DNA of 64,000 nt. Source: CAIVAT01 sp964525995 (GTDB lineage Bacteria > Bacteroidota > Bacteroidia > Bacteroidales > FEN-979). The notes beneath the pieces are model-generated. The model saw nothing but the letters and a program-made list of their open reading frames with translations. It was not told where the DNA came from and ran no database searches. Below are positions 54,047 through 62,272 of the stretch, one piece after another. The position numbers and the translations under genes were made by a program. Within the stretch, counting starts at the first letter, position 1. Each line of letters opens with the position of its first letter. Location of the stretch: positions 62,001-126,000 of the forward strand of contig CAZGIM010000001.1 in assembly GCA_964525995.1 (NCBI GenBank), given 5' to 3'.

Positions 54047-55063
54047 TCAATGCATGATCTTAAAGACCAGTTCTTTCATCAGCGCTCCGTCAGGTACCGA
54101 AATGTTTCCAAAGCCCTTGGCCTTCATATCATATTCGCGCAATAATGATATGATCTTCAACAGACGTGATACCGGGAAGGTCTTTGCTGCCTGCTGGTAA
54201 TCGGGAACAAAAAAAGGCTTGACCGACAAGGCTGCAGCGACCGAGTTTCTTGACTTATCAGTAAGGTAGTGGTACATCAGCACTTTTGAAAAGTAGGAAG
54301 ACAGGATCGGCACCACCTTGACCATGGGATTTTCTTTCGGGTTGGCAGCAAAATAAGCGATGATCTGATTGGCTTTAAATGTATCCTTTCGGGCTAATGC
54401 TTTCTGGAGTTCAAAAACATTATAATCCTTACTGATTCCGATATTCTTTTCAATGTATTCTTCGTCGATCTCTGTTCCGGCCGGAATATTGATCAACAGT
54501 TTCCGGATCTCATTAACAATTTTATCCAGGTCATTTCCTACAAAATCGGTCAGCAATAATGCAGCTTTCGGAGTAATCCGGTAACTCCTGTTCCTTAAAT
54601 ATTCATGGATCCAATCGGGGATCTTGCTTTCATGCAGTTTCTTTGACTCAAAAACGACGCCGTTTTTTTCAATGGCCTTAAACAGACTTTTCCGTTTGTC
54701 GAGCGTAGCATATTTATAACACAAAACCAGGATCGTCGATTCGACCGGGCGTTGGCAGTAGGGAAGAAGCTCATCGATTTTTTCCAGGTCCTGTGCCTCT
54801 TTTAACAGGATCACCTGATAGTTGGCCATCATGGGGAAACGGCGCGCAGAGCTAATAATCTCCTGAACATCAGAATCCTTTCCGTAAAAGATTTGTTGGT
54901 TGAACTCCTTTTCCTGGTCACTGAGACAATGTTGTTCGATATATTCGCTCAGAACATCGATGAAATAGGGCTCCTCCCCGTGTAACAGGTAAACCGGGTA
55001 GTAAATTTTATTTTTAAGCTTCCCGGTCAGTTCATCAAAGCCTAATTCATTACCGCTATTCAT
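54047..55063 (-). CDS. holA: DNA polymerase III subunit delta
   Basis: 338-residue HolA, part of the clamp loader. N-terminal YPVYLLHGEEPYFIDVL, then FPMMANYQVILLKEAQDL and DKIVNEIRKLLINI, ANPKENPMVKVVPILSSYFSKVL, and C-terminal helical domain, all as in Bacteroidota HolA. It starts 25 bases after amn and is probably co-transcribed with it. Its stop abuts the convergent ligase stop with no intergenic bases. Confidence 0.9.
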   Translation of the reverse strand: MNSGNELGFDELTGKLKNKIYYPVYLLHGEEPYFIDVLSEYIEQHCLSDQEKEFNQQIFYGKDSDVQEIISSARRFPMMANYQVILLKEAQDLEKIDELLPYCQRPVESTILVLCYKYATLDKRKSLFKAIEKNGVVFESKKLHESKIPDWIHEYLRNRSYRITPKAALLLTDFVGNDLDKIVNEIRKLLINIPAGTEIDEEYIEKNIGISKDYNVFELQKALARKDTFKANQIIAYFAANPKENPMVKVVPILSSYFSKVLMYHYLTDKSRNSVAAALSVKPFFVPDYQQAAKTFPVSRLLKIISLLREYDMKAKGFGNISVPDGALMKELVFKIMH

Positions 55064-55088
55064 AATGGTTTGATAATACTATTGATAT

Positions 55089-55862
55089 CTAATCGAACCG
55101 GAGGTGTTTGACATGCATCTTATTATCGATCAGCACCTGAAGCGTATCGATCCCGATTCGGAGGTGTTGCTCGGCAAATTTTTCCGTCACCTTTTTATCG
55201 CTTGCCTGTGTTTTTACCCCGCGGGCAACCATGGGCTGGTCAGAGACCAGAAGCAGGGCGCCGGTCGGGATTTCGTTCGCAAATCCTACCATGAATAAAG
55301 TCGCCGATTCCAGGTCGATGGCAATGGCTCTGGTGACACGGAGATGTTCTTTGAATCGTTCATCATATTCCCAAACCCGCCGGTTGGTGGTAAAGACCGT
55401 ACCGGTCCAATAATCCCGCTGATGGTTGTGTATGACTGTTGACATGGCTTTTTGAAGGTTGAATGCAGGAAGGGCCGGCACTCTTTCGGGGAAATAATCA
55501 TCCGAAGTACCTTCGCCCCTGATGGCAGCAATAGGAAGAATGAAATCGCCTACTTTACATTTCTTCTTGAGCCCCCCGCATTTGCCTAAAAATAACGCTG
55601 CTTTAGGTTTAATAGCCCCAAGGAGATCCATAACAGTCGCTGCATTGGGACTGCCCATACCGAAATTGATCAGGGTGATGGCCCCATGGGTAACACTGGG
55701 CATTGCCTTGTCTTTACCCTTGACAGGAACCTGATACCATTTCGCAAAAAGATTCAGATAATGATTAAAGTTGGTCAGCAGAATGAAATCGCCGAACTCT
55801 TTAAGGGCCGTTCCGGTATATCGGGGTAACCAGTCCTCCACGATCTCTGTTTTGGTGTTCAT
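55089..55862 (-). CDS. amn: AMP nucleosidase
   Basis: 257 residues, nucleoside-phosphorylase fold; hydrolyses AMP to adenine and ribose-5-phosphate. The segments FLGKCGGLKKKCKVGDFILP, IRGEGTSDDYFPERVPALP, ELDLES-like AIDLESATLFMVGF and LLLVSDQPMVARGVKT match the short Bacteroidota Amn class (lacking the N-terminal domain of the E. coli form). Preceded by a hairpin leader (55891-55917) and a TAACTTTG box. Followed by holA. Confidence 0.9.
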   Translation of the reverse strand: MNTKTEIVEDWLPRYTGTALKEFGDFILLTNFNHYLNLFAKWYQVPVKGKDKAMPSVTHGAITLINFGMGSPNAATVMDLLGAIKPKAALFLGKCGGLKKKCKVGDFILPIAAIRGEGTSDDYFPERVPALPAFNLQKAMSTVIHNHQRDYWTGTVFTTNRRVWEYDERFKEHLRVTRAIAIDLESATLFMVGFANEIPTGALLLVSDQPMVARGVKTQASDKKVTEKFAEQHLRIGIDTLQVLIDNKMHVKHLRFD

Positions 55863-55890
55863 CTTCTGTTTTTTTGGCTGAAATGATCAA

Positions 55891-55917
55891 AATCCTTCCC
55901 GTTTACCGGAAAGGATT
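55891..55917 (-). promoter_or_regulatory. Hairpin in the amn leader
   Basis: On the minus strand AATCCTTTCCG / CGGGAAGGATT form an 11-bp stem (one G-T pair) with a GTAAA loop, then TTTTG. It lies between the amn promoter box (55928-55935) and its ATG, so could attenuate transcription or affect translation. Terminator-like but with a short T-run. Confidence 0.5.
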
Positions 55918-55927
55918 ATTGTGACGG

Positions 55928-55935
55928 CAAAGTTA
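55928..55935 (-). promoter_or_regulatory. -7 promoter box of amn
   Basis: TAACTTTG on the minus strand matches TAnnTTTG, upstream of the leader hairpin. Confidence 0.4.
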
Positions 55936-55957
55936 ACCCAATTAGCAGATTTTTACG

Positions 55958-55965
55958 TATGTTTG
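55958..55965 (+). promoter_or_regulatory. -7 promoter box of the HsdR-N-like gene
   Basis: TATGTTTG matches TAnnTTTG, 13 bases before ATG 55979. It is divergent from the amn box. Confidence 0.45.
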
Positions 55966-55978
55966 TGCAAAGAGCGCC

Positions 55979-56464
55979 ATGGAAAGACTGAATCTGCCTC
56001 CCATTTCCGTACGTATCCGTGAAGGTTCCAAAGGGAATCAGTTGATTTTTGATGAATTCCGTCATAAATTCGTTAAACTCACGCCGGAAGAATGGGTCAG
56101 GCAGCACTTTCTTCATCTGATGACCCGTCACCTGGGGTACCCGGCCTCTTTAATTGTTGTTGAGGCAAGTCTGATCTACAATGGGATGAAAAAGCGATTC
56201 GACCTGCTGGCATATAATGCCGATGGCAAACCGGTCGCGGTGGTTGAATGCAAGGCCCCTTCAGTCGAGATCACCCAAAGGGTTTTCGACCAGGTGGCCA
56301 TGTACAACAAGACCTTGGGAGTGGCCTACGTGATGGTCACCAATGGGATAAACCATTACGCCTGTCATATCGACCATTCCGGGAAAACTTTCAAGTTCCT
56401 GCCTGAGATTCCGAGATATGAGGAGATTGCAGGAGATACTGTTTCTTTGGCTAAACCAGGTTAA
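55979..56464 (+). CDS. Stand-alone HsdR N-terminal-type nuclease domain
   Basis: 161 residues matching only the N-terminal endonuclease domain of type I restriction HsdR. PD-(D/E)xK-like residues: E63 (VEASL), D75 (RFDLLAY), E90 and K92 (VVECKAP), and a Q105 (FDQVAMYN). No helicase domain, no HsdM or HsdS in the window, so this is not a type I system. Such stand-alone proteins recur in Bacteroidota near holA/amn. Nuclease activity is likely from the motif; role unknown. The DUF4010 gene follows 14 bases downstream. Confidence 0.82.
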   Translation: MERLNLPPISVRIREGSKGNQLIFDEFRHKFVKLTPEEWVRQHFLHLMTRHLGYPASLIVVEASLIYNGMKKRFDLLAYNADGKPVAVVECKAPSVEITQRVFDQVAMYNKTLGVAYVMVTNGINHYACHIDHSGKTFKFLPEIPRYEEIAGDTVSLAKPG

Positions 56465-56478
56465 CAATTTTCAATAAA

Positions 56479-57750
56479 ATGGAACTGTTTACAAAAATTC
56501 CGCAACCCCTGTTGTATTTCGTCCTGGTCACACTTTTTTCATTACTGATTGGGTTATCGCAGCGACGGATCCATCTGACCAATCATGAAAATGACCGTAC
56601 TTTCGGAACCGACCGAACCTTTACATTCATTGGTATCCTGGGCTTTATCCTTTATACCCTTGATCCGCAAAACCGGTGGCTTTTTCTTGGCGGTGGCGCT
56701 GCGTTGTTGCTGATCCTCTCCATTTCCTACTTTTTTCACATCCGCGATTATAAAGATTTCGGCGCCACAACCATGTTCATCGCCCTGATCACCTATTGCC
56801 TTGGACCCTTGATCATAACCCAGCCCATCTGGCTGGTTCTGATGATTGTTGTAGTCGTGCTGATCTTTACCGAACTGAAAGAGATCTTCAGCACCATGAC
56901 CGAGAAATTCGACCGGGATGAATTTATTACCCTCGCAAAATTCCTGGTCATTGCCGGGGTGATCCTGCCTGTTGTTCCCGATGAACCAATCGTGAGCGGC
57001 TTCAATCTGACACCCTATAAGATCTGGCTTGCCGTGGTGGTGATCTCCTCCATTTCATATCTGAGCTATCTGTTGAAGAAATTCGTCTTCAGAAACGCCG
57101 GCATTGCCCTGAGCGGCATCCTGGGAGGGTTATACTCCAGCACGGCCACCACCATTATTCTGGCTAAAAAGAGCCGAAACGATCCCGGGCATCTTCGACA
57201 GTACATGGCTGCTATCGTCATCGCAACGGCCATGATGTACCTGAGAATCTTAATACTGGTACTGATCTTCAATGTTAACCTGTTCGGACTGGTATGGCCC
57301 TGGTTTTCGGGACTGTTTGTCCTGACCTCCCTGATCGGAGCGGTGATCCTGTACTTCCATAACCATCCGTCGGCTGCAGCCGATCCGAATCATACAGCAG
57401 AAAAAAATCCACTGGAATTCAGAACCGCTTTAATATTCACAGCCCTGTTCGTCGCCTTTTCTGTCATCACGCACGAAGTACTGAAACGATACGGCACGCC
57501 GGGATTGAACCTGCTATCATTTCTGGTTGGGATTACCGATATTGATCCGTTCCTGATCAATCTTTTTCAGGGAAAGTTTGAGGTTTCTGTTCAGACTGTC
57601 GCCATGGCGAGTTTTCAGGCTATTATTAGCAATAATGCCATAAAGATGTTCTACGGATGCTTCTTTGGCGGAAAACCGGCGGTCCCGTACCTGGTTTCAG
57701 CATTTCTTCTTATCATTGCACTGACAATTCTTCCGGTTATATTTCTTTAG
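56479..57750 (+). CDS. MgtC/SapB-DUF4010 family membrane protein
   Basis: 423 residues, about 11-12 membrane segments. The N-terminal part (about 1-150) is MgtC/SapB-like (SLLIGLSQRRIHL ... ITYCLGPLIITQPIW); the C-terminal part is DUF4010 (GILGGLYSSTATTIILAKKSR ... GITDIDPFLINLF). A function in ion or solute transport is plausible but unproven. Part of a run with the HsdR-N-like and DUF3822 genes; the next start is 8 bases after its stop. Confidence 0.85.
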   Translation: MELFTKIPQPLLYFVLVTLFSLLIGLSQRRIHLTNHENDRTFGTDRTFTFIGILGFILYTLDPQNRWLFLGGGAALLLILSISYFFHIRDYKDFGATTMFIALITYCLGPLIITQPIWLVLMIVVVVLIFTELKEIFSTMTEKFDRDEFITLAKFLVIAGVILPVVPDEPIVSGFNLTPYKIWLAVVVISSISYLSYLLKKFVFRNAGIALSGILGGLYSSTATTIILAKKSRNDPGHLRQYMAAIVIATAMMYLRILILVLIFNVNLFGLVWPWFSGLFVLTSLIGAVILYFHNHPSAAADPNHTAEKNPLEFRTALIFTALFVAFSVITHEVLKRYGTPGLNLLSFLVGITDIDPFLINLFQGKFEVSVQTVAMASFQAIISNNAIKMFYGCFFGGKPAVPYLVSAFLLIIALTILPVIFL

Positions 57751-57758
57751 CAAAACAG

Positions 57759-58652
57759 ATGGCTGATCAGTTCTCGACGGTGGTTAATAAACTCGATGAA
57801 TCCTTCTCACCTCAGGATACCCAGCACTACGGACTTGCCATTTTGTTCAGCGAGGTGAGTTTTACATATTGTATCCTTGATTTTAAGCGCAACAAATATC
57901 TGGGTTTGCATCACTTGCTTCGCTCGGATGCAGCTTCTGGCAGGATTCCACAACATACCAAATCAACCAGGGATGATTTTTACCGGAATATATTCCTCTC
58001 AGCGCCCTGGTTGAAAAACAGTTACAGGGTAACTAAAATCGCCTGGGAGGGCGGCAGATCGACGTTGGTTCCGGCTGCGCTCTATGAACCGGATGAAAAA
58101 GCAGGATACCTCAATCTGACCATGAATCCGAACAGTGAGGAGCAGGTTTTTGCCGACAATCTGATTCCTTTGGATGCCTATCAGGTCTTTTCGATGCCAG
58201 ATCAGGTGCTGCATACCATTCAGGGGTATTTTCCAAAGGTTAAGATTGTCCATCACACAAGCGTAATGATCGAAAGTATCTGGGTCAATTACAAAAACAG
58301 AATCAGCGCAAACCGGACCTTTCTCCATATCCGGGAGCGTTTTTTTGACCTGATGATCTTTGATGGCCGGCAGATGACCTATTTCAACTCATTTCAGTTT
58401 CAAAATAATGAGGATATCGCCTACTATGTGATTTTTGTCCTGGAGCAACTCAACTTCAACCCCGAATCGATGCCCCTGGTTCTGTTGGGAAATACGGAGA
58501 AAGGAGGAGGTCTGACCGATTTGCTGTCGCGATATGTCAGACATGTTGAGTTTGGCCGCCGGAACGCTAATTTTAAATACAGTTATCTCTTCAACCAGGT
58601 ATCACTTCACGGGTATTATCCCTTAATGAACTTTCTTTCATGCGGATTATAA
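57759..58652 (+). CDS. DUF3822 family protein
   Basis: 297 residues from ATG 57759. Earlier in-frame start codons lie within the DUF4010 gene. Features: YGLAILFSEVSFTYCILDFK, NVYLTM-type VPAALYEPDEKAGYLNLT, FDLMIFDGRQMTYFNSFQF and IAYYVIFVLEQLNF; an ASKHA/actin-like fold is reported for this family, found in Bacteroidota beside rsmD. The 3' end overlaps rsmD by 13 bases, consistent with coupling. Function unknown. Confidence 0.85.
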   Translation: MADQFSTVVNKLDESFSPQDTQHYGLAILFSEVSFTYCILDFKRNKYLGLHHLLRSDAASGRIPQHTKSTRDDFYRNIFLSAPWLKNSYRVTKIAWEGGRSTLVPAALYEPDEKAGYLNLTMNPNSEEQVFADNLIPLDAYQVFSMPDQVLHTIQGYFPKVKIVHHTSVMIESIWVNYKNRISANRTFLHIRERFFDLMIFDGRQMTYFNSFQFQNNEDIAYYVIFVLEQLNFNPESMPLVLLGNTEKGGGLTDLLSRYVRHVEFGRRNANFKYSYLFNQVSLHGYYPLMNFLSCGL

Positions 58653-59170
58653 GCGGAACATGGAAGGGACGGAAGTTACAGCCCCCGGTGAACCTCCCCG
58701 TACGACCCACAACAGATTATGCGAAGGAAGGGCTGTTCAACGTATTAAATAATCTGATTGATTTTGAAACGGTTAAAGTTCTTGATTTGTTCTCAGGAAC
58801 AGGGAGCATTTCTTTTGAATTCCTGTCAAGGGGAGCTACCGAAGTTGTCGCCGTGGACGCCAACCCGCGCTGTGTCGAATTTATACGGAATTGTTCTGCG
58901 ATGTTAGGGGCGAGTGGTTTAAAAGCAATCAGGTCAAATTGTTTCGTGTTTATCAAACATGCCTATACGGACTTTGACATCATCTTTGCCGATCCGCCTT
59001 ACGAGCTGGACGGACTGAGTCGTTTACCCGATATCATCATCAATTCAGGGCTCTTTAGGACGGGAAGCACGCTGATCCTGGAACATCCCGCACGGTATGC
59101 ATTTCAGGATCATGAAAGTTTTTTTCAGAATCGCCGTTACGGGAATGTGAATTTCACCTTTTTTCGTTGA
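58640..59170 (+). CDS. rsmD: 16S rRNA (guanine-N2)-methyltransferase RsmD
   Basis: 176 residues. Methylates G966 of 16S rRNA. Motif RIISGTWKGRKL and RPTTDYAKEGLFNVL at the N-terminus, SAM motif I VLDLFSGTGS (47-56), VVAVDANPRCVEFI (motif II), and the catalytic DPPY at 118-121. Overlaps DUF3822 by 13 bases, and is followed by a bidirectional terminator. Confidence 0.93.
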   Translation: MRIISGTWKGRKLQPPVNLPVRPTTDYAKEGLFNVLNNLIDFETVKVLDLFSGTGSISFEFLSRGATEVVAVDANPRCVEFIRNCSAMLGASGLKAIRSNCFVFIKHAYTDFDIIFADPPYELDGLSRLPDIIINSGLFRTGSTLILEHPARYAFQDHESFFQNRRYGNVNFTFFR

Positions 59171-59194
59171 CAAACCAATATGGACTAAAACAAA

Positions 59195-59233
59195 AAAGGA
59201 TGTCGCAAAATTCTGTGACATCCTCTTTTTTTT
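59195..59233. terminator. Bidirectional terminator between rsmD and the DUF2795 gene
   Basis: Stem AGGATGTC (59197-59204) / GACATCCT (59217-59224) flanked by A-run on the left and T-run on the right, so it can terminate rsmD (+) and the DUF2795 gene (-). Confidence 0.85.
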
Positions 59234-59254
59234 GGGAACTGTCGTTAAAAAATA

Positions 59255-59476
59255 TCAATATTCGTCTTCGTGAAAGAAGAAATCATCCTTGGTGGGATAA
59301 TCAGGCCAAATATCTTCAATGCGTTCATAAGTTTCCCCTTCATCTTCAATTTCTTTCAGATTTTCGATCACTTCCTGGGGTGCGCCTGATCGGATCGCCC
59401 AATCGACCAGCTCATCCTTGGTGGCAGGCCAGGGAGCATCTTCCAGTTTTGAGGCCAATTCGAGTGTCCAGTACAT
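59255..59476 (-). CDS. DUF2795 domain protein
   Basis: 73-residue small protein: YWTLELASKLEDAPWPATKDELVDWAIRSG (truncated quote not needed; the key words are APWPATKDELVDWA and GAPQEVIENLKEIEDEGE), then acidic C-terminus WPDYPTKDDFFFHEDEY. Matches DUF2795, found in Bacteroidota and others; function unknown. Own promoter (59501-59508) and terminator. Confidence 0.85.
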   Translation of the reverse strand: MYWTLELASKLEDAPWPATKDELVDWAIRSGAPQEVIENLKEIEDEGETYERIEDIWPDYPTKDDFFFHEDEY

Positions 59477-59500
59477 TTTTTAGTCGGAATTGAATTTTTG

Positions 59501-59508
59501 CAAAAGTA
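59501..59508 (-). promoter_or_regulatory. -7 promoter box of the DUF2795 gene
   Basis: TACTTTTG on the minus strand matches TAnnTTTG, 24 bases before ATG 59476. Confidence 0.5.
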
Positions 59509-59590
59509 TAAAAAAAAAAATCAGTAAGTCAAGTTAAAAATTCTTAACGATCACAATGATATCTTATTGTACAGTCAGTTTAAAGGATCA

Positions 59591-59606
59591 GCAGGAAAAT
59601 TCCTGC
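59591..59606. repeat. Perfect palindrome
   Basis: GCAGGAAAATTCCTGC: 7-bp arms, 2-base centre, in the 290-base gap between the DUF2795 gene and the adenosyltransferase. Possible operator; no other evidence. Confidence 0.4.
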
Positions 59607-59766
59607 GCACTACCCTTATAAATTCCCAACTTCCTGAGGCCGACATCTGTAATTGTTTATGAATTCAATCTCGTCAGAGCACATTAAAGATGAACCCGGG
59701 ATTACCGAATCCTTACGGCTGGAACATTGTACCGGACAACCCTTGAATTCGGACCAAAAGCCCTGT

Positions 59767-60336
59767 TCACTCAGGGGTTCCGTCGGATATCCACGGTGTT
59801 TCTGTCGCTCCAGTCTCAGAGGCCACTTTTCGGGCTAGCACAAAAAGGTAATCGGATAAACGGTTTATCCAGCGGAGAATGATCTCATCGACAGGTGATG
59901 AGGTTTTTAATCGGATCAACGATCTTTCTGCCCTGCGGCAAACCGTGCGTGCAATGTGACACAATGAGACAATGGGGTGGCCTCCCGGCAGGATAAAAGT
60001 CTTCAACGGTGGCAATCCTTCATTCATGAAATCGATCTCCTGTTCCAGCAGTAAAATTTCCTGTTCTTCAAGCACCGGCAGGTTCCGGGCAGGTTTTTCC
60101 GGATCCCGCGCTATCAGCGCCTCGGCAATAAACAGGTCTTTCTGAATGCAGATCAGTACTTCGCGGTATCGGGGACCGATTTCATGATCGCGAATGAATC
60201 CGATGAAGGAGTTTAGCTCATCCAGATTCCCATAGGCTTCAACACGGTCGTGACTCTTTGGAACACGGGTTCCGCCAAGCAGTGATGTCTCACCCTTGTC
60301 GCCTCCCTTGGTGTAAATTTTGAATTTCTCAGCCAT
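59767..60336 (-). CDS. Cob(I)alamin adenosyltransferase, PduO type
   Basis: 189 residues. Transfers adenosyl from ATP to cob(I)alamin or a corrinoid precursor. ATP-binding N-terminus IYTKGGDKGETSLLGG (residues 6-21), VEAYGNLDELNSFIGF, ILPGGHPIVSLCHIARTVCRRAERSL and the C-terminal WINRLSDYLFVLAR are diagnostic of the PduO fold. Complete. It lies 35 bases downstream of pckG, with repeats between. Confidence 0.92.
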   Translation of the reverse strand: MAEKFKIYTKGGDKGETSLLGGTRVPKSHDRVEAYGNLDELNSFIGFIRDHEIGPRYREVLICIQKDLFIAEALIARDPEKPARNLPVLEEQEILLLEQEIDFMNEGLPPLKTFILPGGHPIVSLCHIARTVCRRAERSLIRLKTSSPVDEIILRWINRLSDYLFVLARKVASETGATETPWISDGTPE

Positions 60337-60340
60337 TTAA

Positions 60341-60368
60341 CAGGGATTAGCGAATAGTGTTTAGCAGT
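60341..60368 (-). repeat. Degenerate repeat after pckG
   Basis: AGGGATTAGCGA (60342-60353) and following AATAGTG / TTTAGC units. The 12-mer is the inverted copy of TCGCTAATCCCT at 62252-62263, on the other side of pckG. Confidence 0.75.
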
Positions 60369-60371
60369 TAT

Positions 60372-62162
60372 TTACTGATGCAACCTGTTTTTCAGGTTCT
60401 CAAACTGACGCTTTATCTCCTCCGGTAGCCGGTCGCCAAATATTTTCTGATGTTCGGCAATCAGTTCACATTCGTCGAGCCACTCTTTCCGGTCAACCTG
60501 CAGGATCTGATCCATCTTTTCTGCAACTCCCGGCAATCCTTCGACATCAATTGAGGTTTTGTCGGGAACGTAGCCAATGGGAGTTTCCACGGCCTTTTCG
60601 GTTCCATCGACACGGCCGAAAATCCATTTCAGTACCCGGATGTTGTCGCCGTAACCCGGCCAGAGAAATTTCCCGTCGGCTCCTTTTCGGAACCAGTTGA
60701 CATTGAATATTTTCGGCAATTTCGCCGGGTTGGGAGCCATCTTTCCAATATTGATCCAATGGTTGAAATAATCTCCCATATGATAGCCGCAGAAGGGAAG
60801 CATGGCAAAGGGATCGCGGCGAACGCCTGCCTTTAGTCCGATCGCTGCTGCCGTTACTTCCGATCCGACGATGGTTCCCAAAAACACGCCATGGTTCCAG
60901 TCGAATGACTGATAGACCAGAGGAACGGTACTGGGCCGTCGTCCACCGAAAAGAAATGCGGAGATGGGAACACCCCTTGGATTTTCCCAATCGGGATCAA
61001 TGACCGGGCATTGCTTTGCCGGCGCTGTAAAGCGGGCATTGGGATGAGCCGCAGGTTTACCGGTGGATTTATCAAATACCGCATTGGTCCAGGTCAGCGA
61101 CCCTGCAGGAATCTCGCTTCCGATTCCTTCCCACCAAATGTCACCATCAGGAGTCAAGGCAGTATTGGTGAAAATTGAATTGGATGCACAGGAGAGCATG
61201 GCATTGGGATTACTTTCCATCGAGGTGTAAGGAGCTACTCCAAAAAAGCCTGCTTCCGGGTTGATTGCATACAATCTGCCATCTTCTCCAAATTTCATCC
61301 AGGCAATATCATCGCCCACTGTTTCGACTTTCCAGCCGGGAATAGCCGGAATCAACATAGCCAGATTCGTTTTACCACAGGCGCTTGGGAAGGCCGCTGC
61401 GATGTATTTTTTCACTCCCTGCGGATTGGTGATGCCCATAATGAGCATATGCTCGGCCATCCAACCTTGTCTTCGTGCCATATTGGAAGCAATACGCAGC
61501 GCAAAGCATTTCTTACCAAGCAGGGCATTACCGCCGTAACCGCTTCCGAACGACCAGGTTTCATTGGTTTCCGGGAAATGGGAAATGTATTTCTTCTCGA
61601 TTGGTGCACAGGGCCATTTAAGATCTTTCTGGCCCGGTTCGAGCGGCGCTCCCACTGAATGTAAACAGGGTACGAAGTCATCCTCTCCTAAAACATCCAG
61701 AACGGCTTTACCCATCCGGGTCATAATACGCATATTCACGACGACATAAGGAGAATCGGTAATCTGGATTCCAATATGTGCGATCTTCGATCCCAATGGG
61801 CCCATGTTGAATGGGATAACATACATGACGCGGCCCCGCATACAACCACGATAGGCTTCAGTCAGGATTCGTTTCATTTCGGCAGGAGCCATCCAGTTGT
61901 TGGTGGGACCCGCATCTTCCTTCTTTTCCGAACAGATAAAGGTCCTGTTCTCAACCCGCGCTACATCGCTTGGATCACTTTGGAAATAATAACTGTTGGG
62001 ACGTTTTGAATCGTTTAACTTAACTGCTGCTCTCGATTGTACCATCAGATCAAGCAACATCTGGTTCTCTTCTTCAGTTCCGTCACAGTAATGGACACGG
62101 TCGGGCTGGCATAGGGCAGCCCAGTCATTTACCCAATTTTCAATTTTCTTTGAAATAATCAT
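60372..62162 (-). CDS. pckG: Phosphoenolpyruvate carboxykinase (GTP)
   Basis: 596 residues, GTP-dependent PEPCK: oxaloacetate plus GTP to PEP and CO2 (gluconeogenesis or CO2 fixation). P-loop ACGKTNLA with C262 and K264; metal/PEP motifs RVHYCDGTEEEN, GDDIAWM and FGGRRPSTVPL as in the GTP class. Complete. Gene bracketed by inverted short repeats (60342 and 62252). Confidence 0.95.
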   Translation of the reverse strand: MIISKKIENWVNDWAALCQPDRVHYCDGTEEENQMLLDLMVQSRAAVKLNDSKRPNSYYFQSDPSDVARVENRTFICSEKKEDAGPTNNWMAPAEMKRILTEAYRGCMRGRVMYVIPFNMGPLGSKIAHIGIQITDSPYVVVNMRIMTRMGKAVLDVLGEDDFVPCLHSVGAPLEPGQKDLKWPCAPIEKKYISHFPETNETWSFGSGYGGNALLGKKCFALRIASNMARRQGWMAEHMLIMGITNPQGVKKYIAAAFPSACGKTNLAMLIPAIPGWKVETVGDDIAWMKFGEDGRLYAINPEAGFFGVAPYTSMESNPNAMLSCASNSIFTNTALTPDGDIWWEGIGSEIPAGSLTWTNAVFDKSTGKPAAHPNARFTAPAKQCPVIDPDWENPRGVPISAFLFGGRRPSTVPLVYQSFDWNHGVFLGTIVGSEVTAAAIGLKAGVRRDPFAMLPFCGYHMGDYFNHWINIGKMAPNPAKLPKIFNVNWFRKGADGKFLWPGYGDNIRVLKWIFGRVDGTEKAVETPIGYVPDKTSIDVEGLPGVAEKMDQILQVDRKEWLDECELIAEHQKIFGDRLPEEIKRQFENLKNRLHQ

Positions 62163-62235
62163 ATCGTAATGTTTTTGGTTGTAAGTTTCCGGAAAAATAT
62201 GTTACTGGCAATTAAATTTGCCATTTAATCTGTTT

Positions 62236-62272
62236 ATTCCCTAATCGCAAATCGCTAATCCCTATTCGCTAC
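62236..62272 (-). repeat. Degenerate repeat upstream of pckG
   Basis: Three imperfect CTAATCGC-like units, including TCGCTAATCCCT (62252-62263); they overlap the stop codon of the aminotransferase gene (62269). Confidence 0.8.

Noticed and set aside
55979..56464. Type I restriction-modification system
   Set aside because: Only the HsdR N-terminal domain is present, with no methylase or specificity genes nearby.
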